Below, one piece after another: positions 45,404 to 59,494 of a stretch of DNA of 64,000 bases. The translations under genes were made by a program, and so were the position numbers. Positions within the stretch are counted from its first letter, which is position 1. Every line of letters starts with the position of its first letter. The notes beneath the pieces are model-generated. The model saw only the letters and a list, made by a program, of their open reading frames with translations, was not told the origin of the DNA and did not search any database. Source of the DNA: Acidimicrobiia bacterium (lineage in GTDB: Bacteria; Actinomycetota; Acidimicrobiia; IMCC26256; JAOSJM01); the NCBI GenBank assembly GCA_027494165.1, contig JAOSJM010000005.1, positions 248,001-312,000 on the forward strand, given 5' to 3'.

Positions 45404-45847
45404 CTACCGGCGCAAGCCGCGACCGGCCCGGTGCACGAACCGGAGCCCCGACCAGGTCTCGTCGATGGCACAGACCTTGTTGTCGACGAGGCCCGCGGCC
45501 AGGCCGACGTCGCGCGCCACCTGCTCGGTCAGGTCCGTGCAGACCTTCGACGCCCGCTTGGGCCAGGCGACCCAGAGCCCGCCACCGGCCCGCAGCGCGC
45601 CGGCCAGACCGGGAAACCGCCGGGCGAGCTCGGAGCGGCGGGTCACGAAGAGCACGACGACGTCGAGGGGGGCCCGGGCCTGGCCGAGCACGCGGACGCC
45701 GGGTGGCAGCGCCAGGCTGTCGGCGAAGCCGTCGGGGGGCCGGACGAAGGCGACTCGCGCGTGCTCGATGATGCCGAGCTTGCGCGCCAGCGGCGTGCCC
45801 GAGTAGCCGTCGGCCGCACGCGCACCGGCCGCCCGCCCGTCCTTCAT
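45404..45847 (-). CDS. DUF3052 family protein
   Basis: 147 residues. Contains GYSGTPLARKLGI, LDVVVLFVTRRSELARRF, GGLWVAWPKRASKVCTDLTE and LVDNKVCAIDETWSGLRFVH, the conserved stretch of DUF3052. Widespread in actinobacteria, function unknown. ATG at 45847 follows GGGGTGGAG. It is divergent from the peroxiredoxin gene. Confidence 0.88.
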   Translation of the reverse strand: MKDGRAAGARAADGYSGTPLARKLGIIEHARVAFVRPPDGFADSLALPPGVRVLGQARAPLDVVVLFVTRRSELARRFPGLAGALRAGGGLWVAWPKRASKVCTDLTEQVARDVGLAAGLVDNKVCAIDETWSGLRFVHRAGRGLRR

Positions 45848-45948
45848 CTCCACCCCGTTTCCCCGCGGACGCCCCTCCCACCTTCTCGCCTGGGCCGGCG
45901 TCGCGTCAACTCCCGGACCGGGCCCCGTCACATTCCCGACCAATTGAC

Positions 45949-45977
45949 TCGACTTTTGTGGCGACGCCCGCTAGGTT
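45949..45977 (+). promoter_or_regulatory. predicted promoter of the peroxiredoxin gene
   Basis: TCGACT (45949-45954), 17 bp, TAGGTT (45972-45977) in a relatively AT-rich stretch. The start codon is 64 bp downstream, with GGGGAGGTGGAC before the ATG. Confidence 0.4.
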
Positions 45978-46041
45978 GGCCGCAGGAGGCCCGACCGTCG
46001 GGGTTCGGTGGAGCCCCGGGGCCCTCCACGGGGAGGTGGAC

Positions 46042-46677
46042 ATGGCACTGCACCTGGGTGACGTCGCGCCCGACTTCACCGCCGAGACGACCGACGGGAA
46101 GCTGAACCTCTACGAGTACCTGGGCGAGAGCTGGGGGGTGCTCTTCTCGCACCCCGCCGACTTCACCCCCGTCTGCACGACCGAGCTCGGGATGGTCGCC
46201 AGGCTCAAGCCCGAGTTCGACCGGCGCAACGTCAAGGTCCTCGGGCTGAGCGTCGACCCCATCGAGTCCCACCGGGGGTGGGTCGGCGACATCGAGGAGA
46301 CCCAGGGCACCGCGCTGAACTTCCCGCTCATCGCCGATCCCGACCACAGCGTCGCCGACCTCTACGACATGGTCCCCCCGGCCGCCGAGAACAACCTCAC
46401 GGTCCGTTCGGTGTTCGTCATCGACCCGGGCAGGAAGGTGCGGCTCGTCATCACGTACCCGGCGAGCACGGGCCGCAACTTCGACGAGATCCTGCGGGTG
46501 ATCGACTCGCTCCAGCTCACCGACGAGTACCGCGTGGCCACCCCGGTGAACTGGAGGGACGGGGACGACGTGATCGTGGCGACGGCGCTCTCCGACGAGG
46601 AGGCGGAGCAGCGGTTCCCCAAGGGCTTCCGGAAGCTCAAGGACTACCTCCGCATCACGCCCCAGCCGAACCGGTAG
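46042..46677 (+). CDS. 1-Cys peroxiredoxin, Prx6 family
   Basis: 211 residues. Peroxidatic Cys45 in PADFTPVCTTELG, the only cysteine in the protein, so it lacks a resolving cysteine. Reduces peroxides. The family motif DPIESHRGWVGDIEE and the C-terminal dimer extension (WRDGDDVIVATALSDEEAEQ) are present. RBS GGGGAGGTGG before the ATG at 46042. A bidirectional terminator follows. Confidence 0.95.
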   Translation: MALHLGDVAPDFTAETTDGKLNLYEYLGESWGVLFSHPADFTPVCTTELGMVARLKPEFDRRNVKVLGLSVDPIESHRGWVGDIEETQGTALNFPLIADPDHSVADLYDMVPPAAENNLTVRSVFVIDPGRKVRLVITYPASTGRNFDEILRVIDSLQLTDEYRVATPVNWRDGDDVIVATALSDEEAEQRFPKGFRKLKDYLRITPQPNR

Positions 46678-46684
46678 CGCGCAG

Positions 46685-46729
46685 GTCGCGTGACGGCCCC
46701 GGCCCGCGACGGTCGGGGCCGTGCGCGAC
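46685..46729. terminator. bidirectional terminator-like hairpin
   Basis: ACGGCCCCG, 12-nt loop, CGGGGCCGT (46693-46722), extended by GTCGC/GCGAC. Between the convergent peroxiredoxin and M23 genes. Confidence 0.65.
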
Positions 46730-46745
46730 GACCGGCTGCGGGCGC

Positions 46746-47939
46746 CTACAGGTAGGGCATCGGGTCCACCGGCACGCCGTCGACCCGCACCTCGAAGTGC
46801 AGGTGCGCGCCGGTCGAGTACCCGGTCGAGCCGACGTAGCCGATGACGTCCCCCGCCGCGACGGTCTCCCCCGCGGACACGGCGACGCGCGACTGGTGCG
46901 CGTACAGCGTGGCCAGGGAACCACCGTGGTCGATGATCACGGTGTTCCCGTACCCGCCCCGGTACCCGGCCTCCACGACGGTCCCGGCCGCCGCCGCCCT
47001 GATCGGCGTGCCGCTCGCGGCCGAGAAGTCGATGCCCGTGTGGATCCTCGTGTCGCCGAAGATCGGGTGGACGCGAGGACCGAACCCGCTCGAGACCGGA
47101 GCCGGCACCGGCACCAGCAGCTGGCCGGTCCCCCCACCCGCCCGGCCGGCCTGCCGCTCGCGGAGCATCCGCGCGATGGCGTCGGACTCCGCCTTGAGCT
47201 GCGCGAGCTCGCTTGTGAGCTCGTCCTTGCGGGCTCGGACCGACGTGACGAGCCGGGCCTCGGCCTGCTCCTCGGTCAGCACCGCCGAGCGAGCCGCGGC
47301 CTCCTCGGCGCGCAACCGGGCCAGGTCCAGGCGCTCACGCTCCGCCGCGGCGCGCAGCTCCTCGGCCCGGTCCCGCTGCTCCTCCAACTCGTCCTGCAGC
47401 ACCTCGGCCCGGTCCCGGGCGGAGAGGAGCCGGTCGAGCCCCCCGCGCCGGTCCTCCGACACCGCCTCGAGGTACCGGGTGGCGGACGCCACCTCCTCGA
47501 GGCTGTCCGCGTCGGCCACCACCGCGGCGAGGGCCCGGTCGCCGCCGCGCCGGTACAGGTCGCGTGCCGTGTCGTCGACGGCCTCCCGGGCCGCCCTCGC
47601 GGCCGTCTCGATCCGGTCGAGCTCCACCCCGAGCTGGAAGTAGCGCGCCGCGACCTGCTCGAGCTCGGCCTGGGCGGCCTCGATCCGGGCGGTGGCCTCG
47701 GCCACCCGGGCGTCGAGGGCCGAGACGGTCGCGTCCAGCTCCGCCCGGCGGGCGCGTATCGCCCCCAGGTCGGCGAGGGCCGCCGCCTCCTCCCGGGACG
47801 CCTCGCCCACGAGTCCCTGCAGCTCCGCGATCCGGGCGTCGAGCCCTGCCGGGTCGGGAGCGGCACCGACCCCGGGCGCGGCCACGACGACGAGCGCCAC
47901 CGCGAGCGCCGCGAAGGCACGCATTCGCATCACGAGCAT
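46746..47939 (-). CDS. coiled-coil M23 (LytM) peptidase, EnvC-like, catalytic residues intact
   Basis: 397 residues from the ATG at 47939; ATG at 47930 or 47924 is also possible. Signal peptide (AFAALAVALVVVAAPGVGA), then a long coiled coil (residues ~30-265, DAVDDTARDLYRRGGDR region inside), then an M23 domain with zinc ligands in IHTGIDFSAASG and HLHFEVRVDG, plus GYGNTVIIDHGGSLATLYAH. Partner of FtsEX in cell division by analogy with EnvC or RipC: FtsX recruits the coiled coil. Unlike EnvC, which is inactive, the catalytic motifs are complete. It follows ftsE-ftsX on the same strand after a repeat element. Confidence 0.9.
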   Translation of the reverse strand: MLVMRMRAFAALAVALVVVAAPGVGAAPDPAGLDARIAELQGLVGEASREEAAALADLGAIRARRAELDATVSALDARVAEATARIEAAQAELEQVAARYFQLGVELDRIETAARAAREAVDDTARDLYRRGGDRALAAVVADADSLEEVASATRYLEAVSEDRRGGLDRLLSARDRAEVLQDELEEQRDRAEELRAAAERERLDLARLRAEEAAARSAVLTEEQAEARLVTSVRARKDELTSELAQLKAESDAIARMLRERQAGRAGGGTGQLLVPVPAPVSSGFGPRVHPIFGDTRIHTGIDFSAASGTPIRAAAAGTVVEAGYRGGYGNTVIIDHGGSLATLYAHQSRVAVSAGETVAAGDVIGYVGSTGYSTGAHLHFEVRVDGVPVDPMPYL

Positions 47940-48038
47940 CGTAGAGAACACTGGCAACATCGACAACAACGCGCCTCAGGGGCCACCGGAGGGATCGACC
48001 GGGCGGCCGGTGCGCTTGAGGAGCCCGGAATCACCGAA

Positions 48039-48141
48039 CCGGGTGCCGATACCCCCGCCCAGCGACGGTAGAGACACCCGGGACAGGGATCCACCGAACC
48101 GGGTGCCGATACCCCCGCCCAGCGACGGTAGAGACACCCGG
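48039..48141. repeat. two tandem copies of the GGTGCCGATACC palindromic element, 60-bp period
   Basis: Copies at 48039-48081 and 48099-48141, arms CCGGGTG and CACCCGG. The 39-bp core aligns without gaps to the array at 21585-21753 (GGGTGCCGATACC, CAGCG, GGT and GACACCC are shared). Lies between ftsX and the M23 gene. Confidence 0.75.
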
Positions 48142-48161
48142 GACCGGGGGAGATCCGGGGA

Positions 48162-49050
48162 TCAGACGTCGAGGAAGCGGCGGAGACCGACCCAGGACGC
48201 GAAGACGCCGACCACGGCCCCGACCACGAGCACCACGAGAGCCACCGTCCTGGCATCCCCGGTCGTGACGTAGAACGAGCGGATGAAGTCCCCCGAGCCC
48301 CGCTCCAGGGCGTTCGAGAGGACCTTCCGGAGCCCGAAGACCACTCCCACGGACAGGCCCGCGCCGATGAGACCCTGCACCAGTCCCTCGGCCATGAACG
48401 GGAGGCGCACGAACCAGTTCGAGGCCCCGACGAGCTTCATCACCTCGATCTCCCGGCGGCGCGCGAACGTCGCCAGGCGGATGGTGTTGACGATGAGGAA
48501 CAGCGACGCGGCGACGAGCAGGATCGCCGTCACGAAGAAGGCCCCACGGATCCAGCTCGAGAAGGAGAGGATGCCCTTGAGGACCTTCTCGGCGGTCTCG
48601 ACCTCGTCGACGCCGGGACGGGTCTCGAACCGCTCGACGAGCGTGTCCGTGAGCCCGGCGTCGGTGGGGGGCGACCCGGAAGGAGGCCGGGAGGACCGAC
48701 GGGTCGATGCTGTTCACCAGGTCCGGCTCGTCGGCGAAGAGCCGCTTGAACTCCTCGTAGGCGTCTTCCTTGGTGAGGTACCGGAAGCTCTTGACGTCGG
48801 GGGAGTCGCTGAGCTCCTGGCTGAGCGCCTCGACCTGCTCCTGGGTCGCGTCGACGTTGAGGAAGATCTCGAACCGCACGCCCTCCTTCCACTTCTGGGT
48901 GCCGTTGTCGACGAGGCGCCCGACGAGGAGGGCCGCCCCGAACACCGAGAGCGAGACCGTGATCGTGATGATCCCGGCGAGGGTCATGAGGAGGTTGCGG
49001 CGCAACGACACCAGGGTCTCCCGGGCGAAGTAGCCGATCCGCTGGAACAC
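48162..49050 (-). CDS. ftsX: cell division protein FtsX, one frameshift
   Basis: About 295 residues from the GTG at 49050. N-terminal membrane helix (LLMTLAGIITITVSLSVFGA), an extracellular domain (EIFLNVDATQEQVEALSQEL), then three helices (VTAILLVAASLFLIVNTIRL, FASWVGLRRFLDV at the end). It transmits the state of the FtsE ATPase to a periplasmic peptidase. One extra G at the run 48666-48671 breaks the frame in the extracellular domain. Because FtsX is normally needed for growth or division, this is almost surely a sequencing error. Confidence 0.9.
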
Positions 49051-49058
49051 GGGGGCCC

Positions 49059-49751
<693 letters not shown>

Positions 49752-49812
49752 CGGCTCGGGCGAGGGTACCAGCCGGGGCGCCGCCCCCCGCACATGGGCG
49801 GGGGGCGTCGGG

Positions 49813-50928
<1,116 letters not shown>

Positions 50929-50934
50929 CGGGCC

Positions 50935-53703
<2,769 letters not shown>

Positions 53704-53807
53704 GGCACGTCGAGTCTACCGGCGGCCCACGCCCGGCTCGGCTCGCAGTCGAGGGCGCCGGCTCGGACCGGGCCGGGACCGCGCCGGCCCGCTCGCCGCG
53801 AGCGGCG

Positions 53808-54496
53808 TCACTCGACCGCCAGGAGCTTCTCCCGCATGGCGTACACCACGGCCTCCATCCGGGAGTGCAGGTGCAGCTTCTCCAGGATGTTGCGGACGTG
53901 GTTCTTGACGGTGTTCTCGGCGATGAACAGCTCGGCCGCGATCTCCCGGTTGCTCATCCCCGGGCGACGAGCTTGAGGACCTCGAGCTCCCGGTCGGTCA
54001 GGCGGGGCGACGCGGAGCGCTGTCGCTCCTCGGCCCGGCGGGCCAGGACGTTGAACTCCTGGAGCAGCTTCGAGGCCATGGAGGGTGAGATCAGGCCGTG
54101 CCCCCGCGCCACCGCCCGGACGGCGTCGGCGACCTCCTCGATGGAGACCTCCTTGAGGAGGTACCCGTTGGCCCCGGCCTTCACCGACTCGTAGAGGTCC
54201 TGCTCGTCGTCGGAGACGGTGAGCATGACGATCCGGGCCTCCGAGCCCATCTCGCGGATGGCCCGCGTCGCCTCGATGCCGGTGGCCCCCGGCATCCGGA
54301 CGTCCATGAGGACCACGTCGGGTTCGAGCTCGGCGACCCGGGCCACGGCCTCGACGCCGTCCTCGGCCTCGCCCACCACCTCGAGGCCGGGCTCCTCGGA
54401 GAGCACGAGCTCGAGGCCGCGGCGGAAGAGGGCGTGGTCGTCGACGATGACGACCCGGATCGGCCGCTCGTCGACGAAGACGTCCTCGGGGCTCAC
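53808..54496 (-). CDS. NarL/LuxR-type response regulator, one frameshift
   Basis: About 229 residues. Receiver domain with VVIVDDHALFRRGLELVL, phosphoacceptor aspartate in DVVLMDVRMPG, and KAGANGYLLKE; C-terminal LuxR HTH with LTDRELEVLKLVARG, then NREIAAELFIAENTVKNHVR. One G is missing at the run 53958-53961, between ARG and MSNRE. The GTG at 54496 (after GGGAAGG) is preferred; GTG at 54535 or 54508 is possible. No histidine kinase is nearby. Confidence 0.87.
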
Positions 54497-54696
54497 CGGC
54501 ACCTTCCCGTCGCCTTCCCGTCCCACGTCGCGCACGAAACCCCGCGCGACCGGCCACGACTCACCATTCCGGAGGATCCTGTCATGGTCATCATCGGCCG
54601 GAGGACCACGAAGGCGTAGCCCATCGGGACCGGAACAGTCTAGCCGTGGTCACCCGGCGCCCCCGCCGCGGGAGGCTTCGGGCTCCGGGGGGTCTG

Positions 54697-54900
54697 TCAG
54701 GCGTCGACGAGCCGGTCCGCCTCGACGCAGAGCACGGTCGCCAGGCGCTCGGCGACCTCCTCGACCGTGGGCTCGTAGCGCCCGGCCCGGATCCGCTCGC
54801 GGACGCTGCGGAGCACCTCGGCGCGCAGGGGCGACCCGTGACGGCGCGCGCTGTGGCCACCCGTGGCGACCCCCGGCCGGAACGATCCCGGATCCTTCAT
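54697..54900 (-). CDS. FlgM-like anti-sigma-28 factor
   Basis: 67 residues from the ATG at 54900 (SD GAGGGG). The C-terminus has the FlgM pattern: EVLRSVRERIRAGRYEPTVE, then EVAERLATVL. FlgM binds FliA until the hook is complete. A sigma-28-like promoter sits 42-71 bp upstream of this start, and lies inside the alternative longer frame that would begin at 54996, so the short form is preferred. No fliA gene is in the window. Small size and weak sequence signal limit confidence. Confidence 0.62.
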   Translation of the reverse strand: MKDPGSFRPGVATGGHSARRHGSPLRAEVLRSVRERIRAGRYEPTVEEVAERLATVLCVEADRLVDA

Positions 54901-54941
54901 CGTGCCCCTCGACTCCTCGCTCTGGTCGCCGCCCTGCCAGA

Positions 54942-54971
54942 GGTTTCGGGCGGAACCCGGGTGGCCTTGAG
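54942..54971 (-). promoter_or_regulatory. sigma-28-like promoter of the flgM-like gene
   Basis: On the minus strand CTCAAGGCC (54971-54963), 11 nt, GCCCGAAACC (54951-54942). Closely similar to the promoter at 30244-30273 (CTCAAGTCC, GCCGATACC). Confidence 0.5.
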
Positions 54972-55077
54972 CCCTGATCTCACGCTCTGTGTCCATACCT
55001 CATCCTGTCTCACGAGCGCGCGCGGATGGTGGTAATCCGGGGCGGGCTGCCACGGACCGTGACCCCTGACCCTCCGG

Positions 55078-55698
55078 TCACGGCGTCCGGGCGACGGTGC
55101 CGGCCACCACGACCCGTGCCCCCGCCACGCGCAGGGCCGCCGCCGCGGCCTGCAGCGTGGCCCCGGTCGTGACGACGTCGTCGACCACGAGCAGTCGGTG
55201 GGGTACGCCACGGCGCGACGGGGCGAAGACCGGCCCCTCCCGGCGACGAGCGGCCGGGAGCCCGGTCTGGGGCGTCCCCGGCCGGCGGGCCAGCAGCGCG
55301 AGCACGGGGAGCCCGAGGTCGCGACCCACCCCCCGGGCGAGCAGCTCGGCGTGGTCGAACCCCCGCGCCCGGCGCCGGGCCGGGGTCGTGGGCGCCCAGG
55401 TGACGGCGTCGACCGGGCCGGCCTCGGCCCGGACGACCCGCGCCAGCGCCGAGGCCAGCCACGGCAAGGCCGCCCGGGCCTGGCGGTACTTCACCCCGGC
55501 CACGAGGACCCGGGCCGGGCCCTCGTACGCGGCCACCGCCACCCAGGCGTCGAGCCCGGGCGGCGGCGGTCCCGGAGGAGGGCGCCGGAGCCTCGCCGCG
55601 CACGGACGGCAGAGCGGCTCCCCCGGCCGGCCGCAGGCGGGGCAGGGCACGGGGAACAGCAGCGTGGCGAGCCCACCGGGCGGCGAGGACCGTGACAC
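55078..55698 (-). CDS. ComF-family phosphoribosyltransferase-like protein
   Basis: 206 residues, GTG start at 55698. An N-terminal cysteine cluster (CPACGRPGEPLCRPCAARL) like a zinc ribbon, then a PRTase domain with the PRPP loop LLVVDDVVTTGATLQAAAAA. ComF proteins take part in DNA uptake or processing in competence; other roles exist. The upstream region holds no clear promoter. Confidence 0.9.
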   Translation of the reverse strand: MSRSSPPGGLATLLFPVPCPACGRPGEPLCRPCAARLRRPPPGPPPPGLDAWVAVAAYEGPARVLVAGVKYRQARAALPWLASALARVVRAEAGPVDAVTWAPTTPARRRARGFDHAELLARGVGRDLGLPVLALLARRPGTPQTGLPAARRREGPVFAPSRRGVPHRLLVVDDVVTTGATLQAAAAALRVAGARVVVAGTVARTP

Positions 55699-55767
55699 CG
55701 GACGACCCTACCGGCGCCCGGTGACGCGCTCCGGGCCGCCGGGGCCCGGGCCGGCCTCCGCGGGCCG

Positions 55768-56763
55768 TCAGGCCCCGGCCTGGCGCACGAGCGCCGCGAG
55801 CGAGCGGCCGTAGGGTCGGCGCGCGACCCCCTGCTCGGTCACGACGGCGGTCACGAGGCGGCCCGGCGTGAGGTCGAAGGCCAGGTTGAGGGCCCGGGCT
55901 CCCGCCGGTGCGATGCGTTCCCGCCCCACCCGCAGCACCTCCTCGGGCGGACGCTCCTCCACGACCACCGCCCCGGCGTCGGGCGTCGCGAGGTCGATCG
56001 TCGACGTGGGCGCGGCCACGTAGAACGGCACGTCGTGCTCGCGGGCGAGCACCGCCAGCGGGTACGTGCCGACCTTGTTGGCCACGTCGCCGTTGGCCGC
56101 GATCCGGTCGGCTCCCACCACGACGACGTCGACGCGGCCCGCGGCCATGAGCGACCCCGCGAGCGCATCGGGGATCACGGTCGCCTCGATCCCGAGCCGG
56201 TCGAGCTCCCACGCCGTGAGCCGCGCCCCCTGGAGCACCGGCCGGGTCTCGTCGACCCACACGGTCGGTGCCTTCCCGGCCTCGAACGCGGCCCGCACGA
56301 CCCCGAGCGCGGTGCCGTACCCGGCGGCGGCCAGGGCCCCGGCGTTGCAGTGGGTGAGCACCCTCGCCCCCGCCGGCACGAGCTCGGCTCCGAAGGCACC
56401 GAGCGCCCGGTTGGCGGCCACGTCGGCCGCAGCGATCCGCTCGGCCTCGACCAGCGCGGCCTCGGACCCACCGGCCTCCCAGGCCGCCAGGGCCCGGTCC
56501 ACGCCCCAGGCCAGGTTCACCGCGGTGGGGCGCGCCTCCCGGAGCCGGGCCGCCGCCCGCCGGACCGCGGCGACACCCCGCTCGGTGCGCACGGCCAGGG
56601 CCACACCGAACGCGCCCGTGACGCCGAGCGCGGGGGCTCCCCGCACCACGAGCGAGCGGATCGCGTCGCACAGCTCGCTCACGGTCCCGCACTCGACGAA
56701 GCGCAGCCGCCGGGGCAGGGCCCGCTGGTCGACCAGGCGCACTCGCCCGCCTCGCCAGGCCAC
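55768..56763 (-). CDS. mtnA: S-methyl-5-thioribose-1-phosphate isomerase
   Basis: 331 residues. Methionine salvage: converts MTR-1-P to MTRu-1-P. Motifs RGAPALGVTGAFGVAL, catalytic cysteine in VLTHCNAGALA, and VGADRIAANGDVANKVGTY. Other salvage genes are absent. It follows ahcY, and both act on products of SAM use. Confidence 0.94.
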   Translation of the reverse strand: MAWRGGRVRLVDQRALPRRLRFVECGTVSELCDAIRSLVVRGAPALGVTGAFGVALAVRTERGVAAVRRAAARLREARPTAVNLAWGVDRALAAWEAGGSEAALVEAERIAAADVAANRALGAFGAELVPAGARVLTHCNAGALAAAGYGTALGVVRAAFEAGKAPTVWVDETRPVLQGARLTAWELDRLGIEATVIPDALAGSLMAAGRVDVVVVGADRIAANGDVANKVGTYPLAVLAREHDVPFYVAAPTSTIDLATPDAGAVVVEERPPEEVLRVGRERIAPAGARALNLAFDLTPGRLVTAVVTEQGVARRPYGRSLAALVRQAGA

Positions 56764-56841
56764 GGTCGGGGGATCGGGTCGGCGCCCTCGCCCCGTCCCC
56801 GGGCGGGGCGCCGCGGCCGGGTCGAGGCGCCCATCGATCGC

Positions 56842-58323
56842 TCAGTACCGGTAGTGGTCGGGCTTGAACGGTCCGTCCTGGGGCACACCCAGGTACGCGG
56901 CCTGGTCCTCGGTGAGGCGGGTGAGCCGGACCCCGAGCTTGTCGAGGTGGAGCCGGGCCACCTCCTCGTCGAGGTGCTTCGGCAGCGTGTACACGCGCCG
57001 CTCGTAGAAGTCGGTGTGGCCGTAGAGCTCCACCTGGGCGATGACCTGGTTGCAGAAGCTGTTCGACATGACGAAGCTCGGGTGCCCGGTCGCGCACCCG
57101 AGGTTCAGGAGCCGCCCCTCCGCGAGGACGATGACGGCGTGGCCGTCGGGGAACCGCCACTCGTCGACCTGGGGCTTGACCGTCGTCCGCTCGATCCCCG
57201 GTACCCGGGCCAGGCCGGCCATGTCGATCTCGGTGTCGAAGTGCCCGATGTTGCCGACGATGGCGTTGTGCTTCATGCGGGCCATGTGCTCGACGGTGAT
57301 CACGTTCGCGTTGCCGGTCGCGGTGACGAAGACGTCGGCGTCGTCGACGACGTCCTCGACGGTCACGACCTGGTAACCCTCCATCGCGGCCTGCAGCGCG
57401 CAGATGGGGTCGATCTCGGTGACCACCACCCGGGCCCCCTGGCCCCGGAGCGCCTGGGCGCAGCCCTTGCCGACGTCGCCGTAGCCGCACACGACGGCCA
57501 CCTTGCCGGCCAGCATCACGTCGGTCGCCCGGTTGATACCGTCGACGAGCGAGTGACGGCACCCGTAGAGGTTGTCGAACTTGGACTTCGTGACCGAGTC
57601 GTTGACGTTGATGGCCGGGAAGAGGAGCGTGCCCGCCTCCTGCATCTGGTAGAGGCGGTGCACCCCCGTGGTGGTCTCCTCCGTGACGCCCTTGAGGCCC
57701 TCGGCCATCCGGTGCCAGTGGCGCGGGTCCTCGGCGAGGATCCGACCGAGGAGCGCCAGGACGACCGCCATCTCCTCGTTGTCGGCGGTCGACGGGTCCG
57801 GGACCGACCCGGCCCGCTCGACCTCGACCCCCTTGTGGACGAGGAGCGTCGCGTCCCCACCGTCGTCGAGGATCATGTTGGGGCCGCCGTCGGGCTCGGG
57901 CCAGCGGAGCGCCCGGTCGGTGCACCACCAGTACTCCTCGAGGGTCTCGCCCTTCCACGCGAAGACGGGGACGCCCGCGGGGGCGTCGGGTGTCCCGGTG
58001 GGCCCGACCACGACCGCGGCGGCCGCGTGGTCCTGGGTCGAGAAGATGTTGCACGACGCCCACCGGACGCGGGCCCCCAGGTGGACGAGCGTCTCGATGA
58101 GCACCGCGGTCTGGACGGTCATGTGGAGGGAGCCGGTGATCCGGGCGCCGGCGAGGGGCTGGCCGGGTCCGTAGCGCTCGCGCAGCGCCATGAGGCCAGG
58201 CATCTCGTGCTCGGCGAGCTCGATCTCCTTGCGGCCGAGGCGGGCGAGGGTCAGGTCGGCGACCTCGAAGTCCGTGAGCGGACCCCGCGAGGACGTACCG
58301 GAACGGTCGGTGGTCGTGGTCAT
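56842..58323 (-). CDS. ahcY: S-adenosylhomocysteinase
   Basis: 493 residues. Hydrolyses S-adenosylhomocysteine to adenosine and homocysteine, keeping SAM-dependent methylation running. Motifs: [36 protein letters not shown] with the catalytic lysine and NAD-contacting residues, and the NAD fold [18 protein letters not shown]-terminus [10 protein letters not shown] is the typical end. ATG at 58323, preceded by CCGAGGAGTCCC. Confidence 0.97.
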   Translation of the reverse strand: MTTTTDRSGTSSRGPLTDFEVADLTLARLGRKEIELAEHEMPGLMALRERYGPGQPLAGARITGSLHMTVQTAVLIETLVHLGARVRWASCNIFSTQDHAAAAVVVGPTGTPDAPAGVPVFAWKGETLEEYWWCTDRALRWPEPDGGPNMILDDGGDATLLVHKGVEVERAGSVPDPSTADNEEMAVVLALLGRILAEDPRHWHRMAEGLKGVTEETTTGVHRLYQMQEAGTLLFPAINVNDSVTKSKFDNLYGCRHSLVDGINRATDVMLAGKVAVVCGYGDVGKGCAQALRGQGARVVVTEIDPICALQAAMEGYQVVTVEDVVDDADVFVTATGNANVITVEHMARMKHNAIVGNIGHFDTEIDMAGLARVPGIERTTVKPQVDEWRFPDGHAVIVLAEGRLLNLGCATGHPSFVMSNSFCNQVIAQVELYGHTDFYERRVYTLPKHLDEEVARLHLDKLGVRLTRLTEDQAAYLGVPQDGPFKPDHYRY

Positions 58324-58428
58324 GGGACTCCTCGGCTCTCGTGGCGCGCCGGCGGGCGCGCGACGGCGATGCGGGAGTCGGCCCAGATCACTGGATGACA
58401 GCCGCGTGCGGCCCGACCGGGCCCGATG
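58324..58428 (-). other. ahcY leader, no assignable element
   Basis: 105 bp between the PGI/PMI stop and ahcY start. Contains a short hairpin (CCAG-TGAT-CTGG) and GC-rich stems, but I cannot match it to the SAH, SAM-I or SAM-IV riboswitch consensus. Confidence 0.35.
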
Positions 58429-59490
58429 CTACCGCGCCGTCGACGGCCGGCCGGGCGCGAGTGCCTCCTTGAGCCGCTGGATGGCCTCGATCGGGCCGGG
58501 GTCGACCTCGTTCGCGAGCGCGAGGTAGACGCTCATCCAGTCGCCCACGTACATGAGGTCGAGGAGCTGGGCGAGCGGTCCCTCGCCGGCGGCCTGCACC
58601 TCGAGCACGTCGTGGACCGCCTCCTCGACGATCGCCCGGGTGGGCGCGAACCGCCGCTCCACCTGCGGATGCTCGAAGCCGTGGCGGAGCTCCACCAGGG
58701 TCACGGCCTGGCGGGTCAGGTCGCCGTGCTGGCCCCACCCGCAGATCTCGTTGTGGTCCAGCTCCGGGTAGGCGTTCCAGAAGGCGGGGGCCTTGGCGTT
58801 CTCGTTGACGTCGGCCTTCCACCGCATGGCCGCCACCGCGCCGAGGGCGCCGCCCCCGTAGACGAGCGGGACCGTTCGCCCGATCCGCCGGGCCAACTCC
58901 CGGGCCGGGTTGGCCGGACCCTCGACCTCGGGCCGGCACCGGTCGCGCCGGTGGGCGAGCTGCTCCTGGGCCTTCACCAGCCACGTGTGCCCCTCGGGGA
59001 GCAGGCCGAGCCCGCAGAGCGCGACGAGCACCGGCGCCAGGAGGGCGCCCAGCGCGGCCCGCGGCATGTACCCCTGGGGGCAGCGGGCGACGGTCGCCCC
59101 CCGGGCCTCGGCGAGCCGTCCCAGCTCGCCGCCGCAGCAGACCGCCAGGAGACGGCCTCCCGCGTCGAGGGCTCGGCGAGCGGCGGCGACCGTCTCCTCG
59201 GTATCGCCGGAGTACGAGATCGCGACGACGAGCGTCCGCGGGCCCACGAAGGCCGGCGGCTCGTAGCCCTTCACCACGACGACGGGTGCGGGGAGCACCG
59301 GACCCGCCACCGCGGCGAGCACGTCACCGACGATCCCCGAGCCCCCCATGCCGAGGACGACGACGTGCTCGACGTCACGACCCTCGGGGAGCCCGGTCAG
59401 GTCGAGGGTGCCGGCCTGCTCGTGGGCGGCCGCGAGCTGTTCGGGCAGCGACCGCACCGCGTCCACGAAGCCCAGGCTGTCGGGGACCAC
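58429..59490 (-). CDS. bifunctional phosphoglucose/phosphomannose isomerase
   Basis: 353 residues, GTG at 59490. SIS-domain sugar isomerase of the bact-PGI type: VVVLGMGGSGIVGDVLAAVA, LVVAISYSGDTEETVAAARR, KADVNENAKAPAFWNAYPEL with the catalytic Glu, and a C-terminal ELDHNEICGWGQHGDL-type His. Supplies mannose-6-phosphate and fructose-6-phosphate. It follows a Trm112-like gene by 4 bp, and manB is upstream of that, so the three form a sugar-phosphate operon. Confidence 0.92.
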   Translation of the reverse strand: MVPDSLGFVDAVRSLPEQLAAAHEQAGTLDLTGLPEGRDVEHVVVLGMGGSGIVGDVLAAVAGPVLPAPVVVVKGYEPPAFVGPRTLVVAISYSGDTEETVAAARRALDAGGRLLAVCCGGELGRLAEARGATVARCPQGYMPRAALGALLAPVLVALCGLGLLPEGHTWLVKAQEQLAHRRDRCRPEVEGPANPARELARRIGRTVPLVYGGGALGAVAAMRWKADVNENAKAPAFWNAYPELDHNEICGWGQHGDLTRQAVTLVELRHGFEHPQVERRFAPTRAIVEEAVHDVLEVQAAGEGPLAQLLDLMYVGDWMSVYLALANEVDPGPIEAIQRLKEALAPGRPSTAR

Positions 59491-59494
59491 GCGC

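Noticed and set aside
47992..48020. Sigma-28-like pattern (CTCAAGCGC, then GGTCGATCC) upstream of the M23 gene
   Set aside because: The -10 part departs from GCCGATA and it abuts the repeat element; chance is likely.
58324..58428. Possible SAH or SAM riboswitch in front of ahcY
   Set aside because: The expected conserved core and pseudoknot pairing of the known classes were not found.
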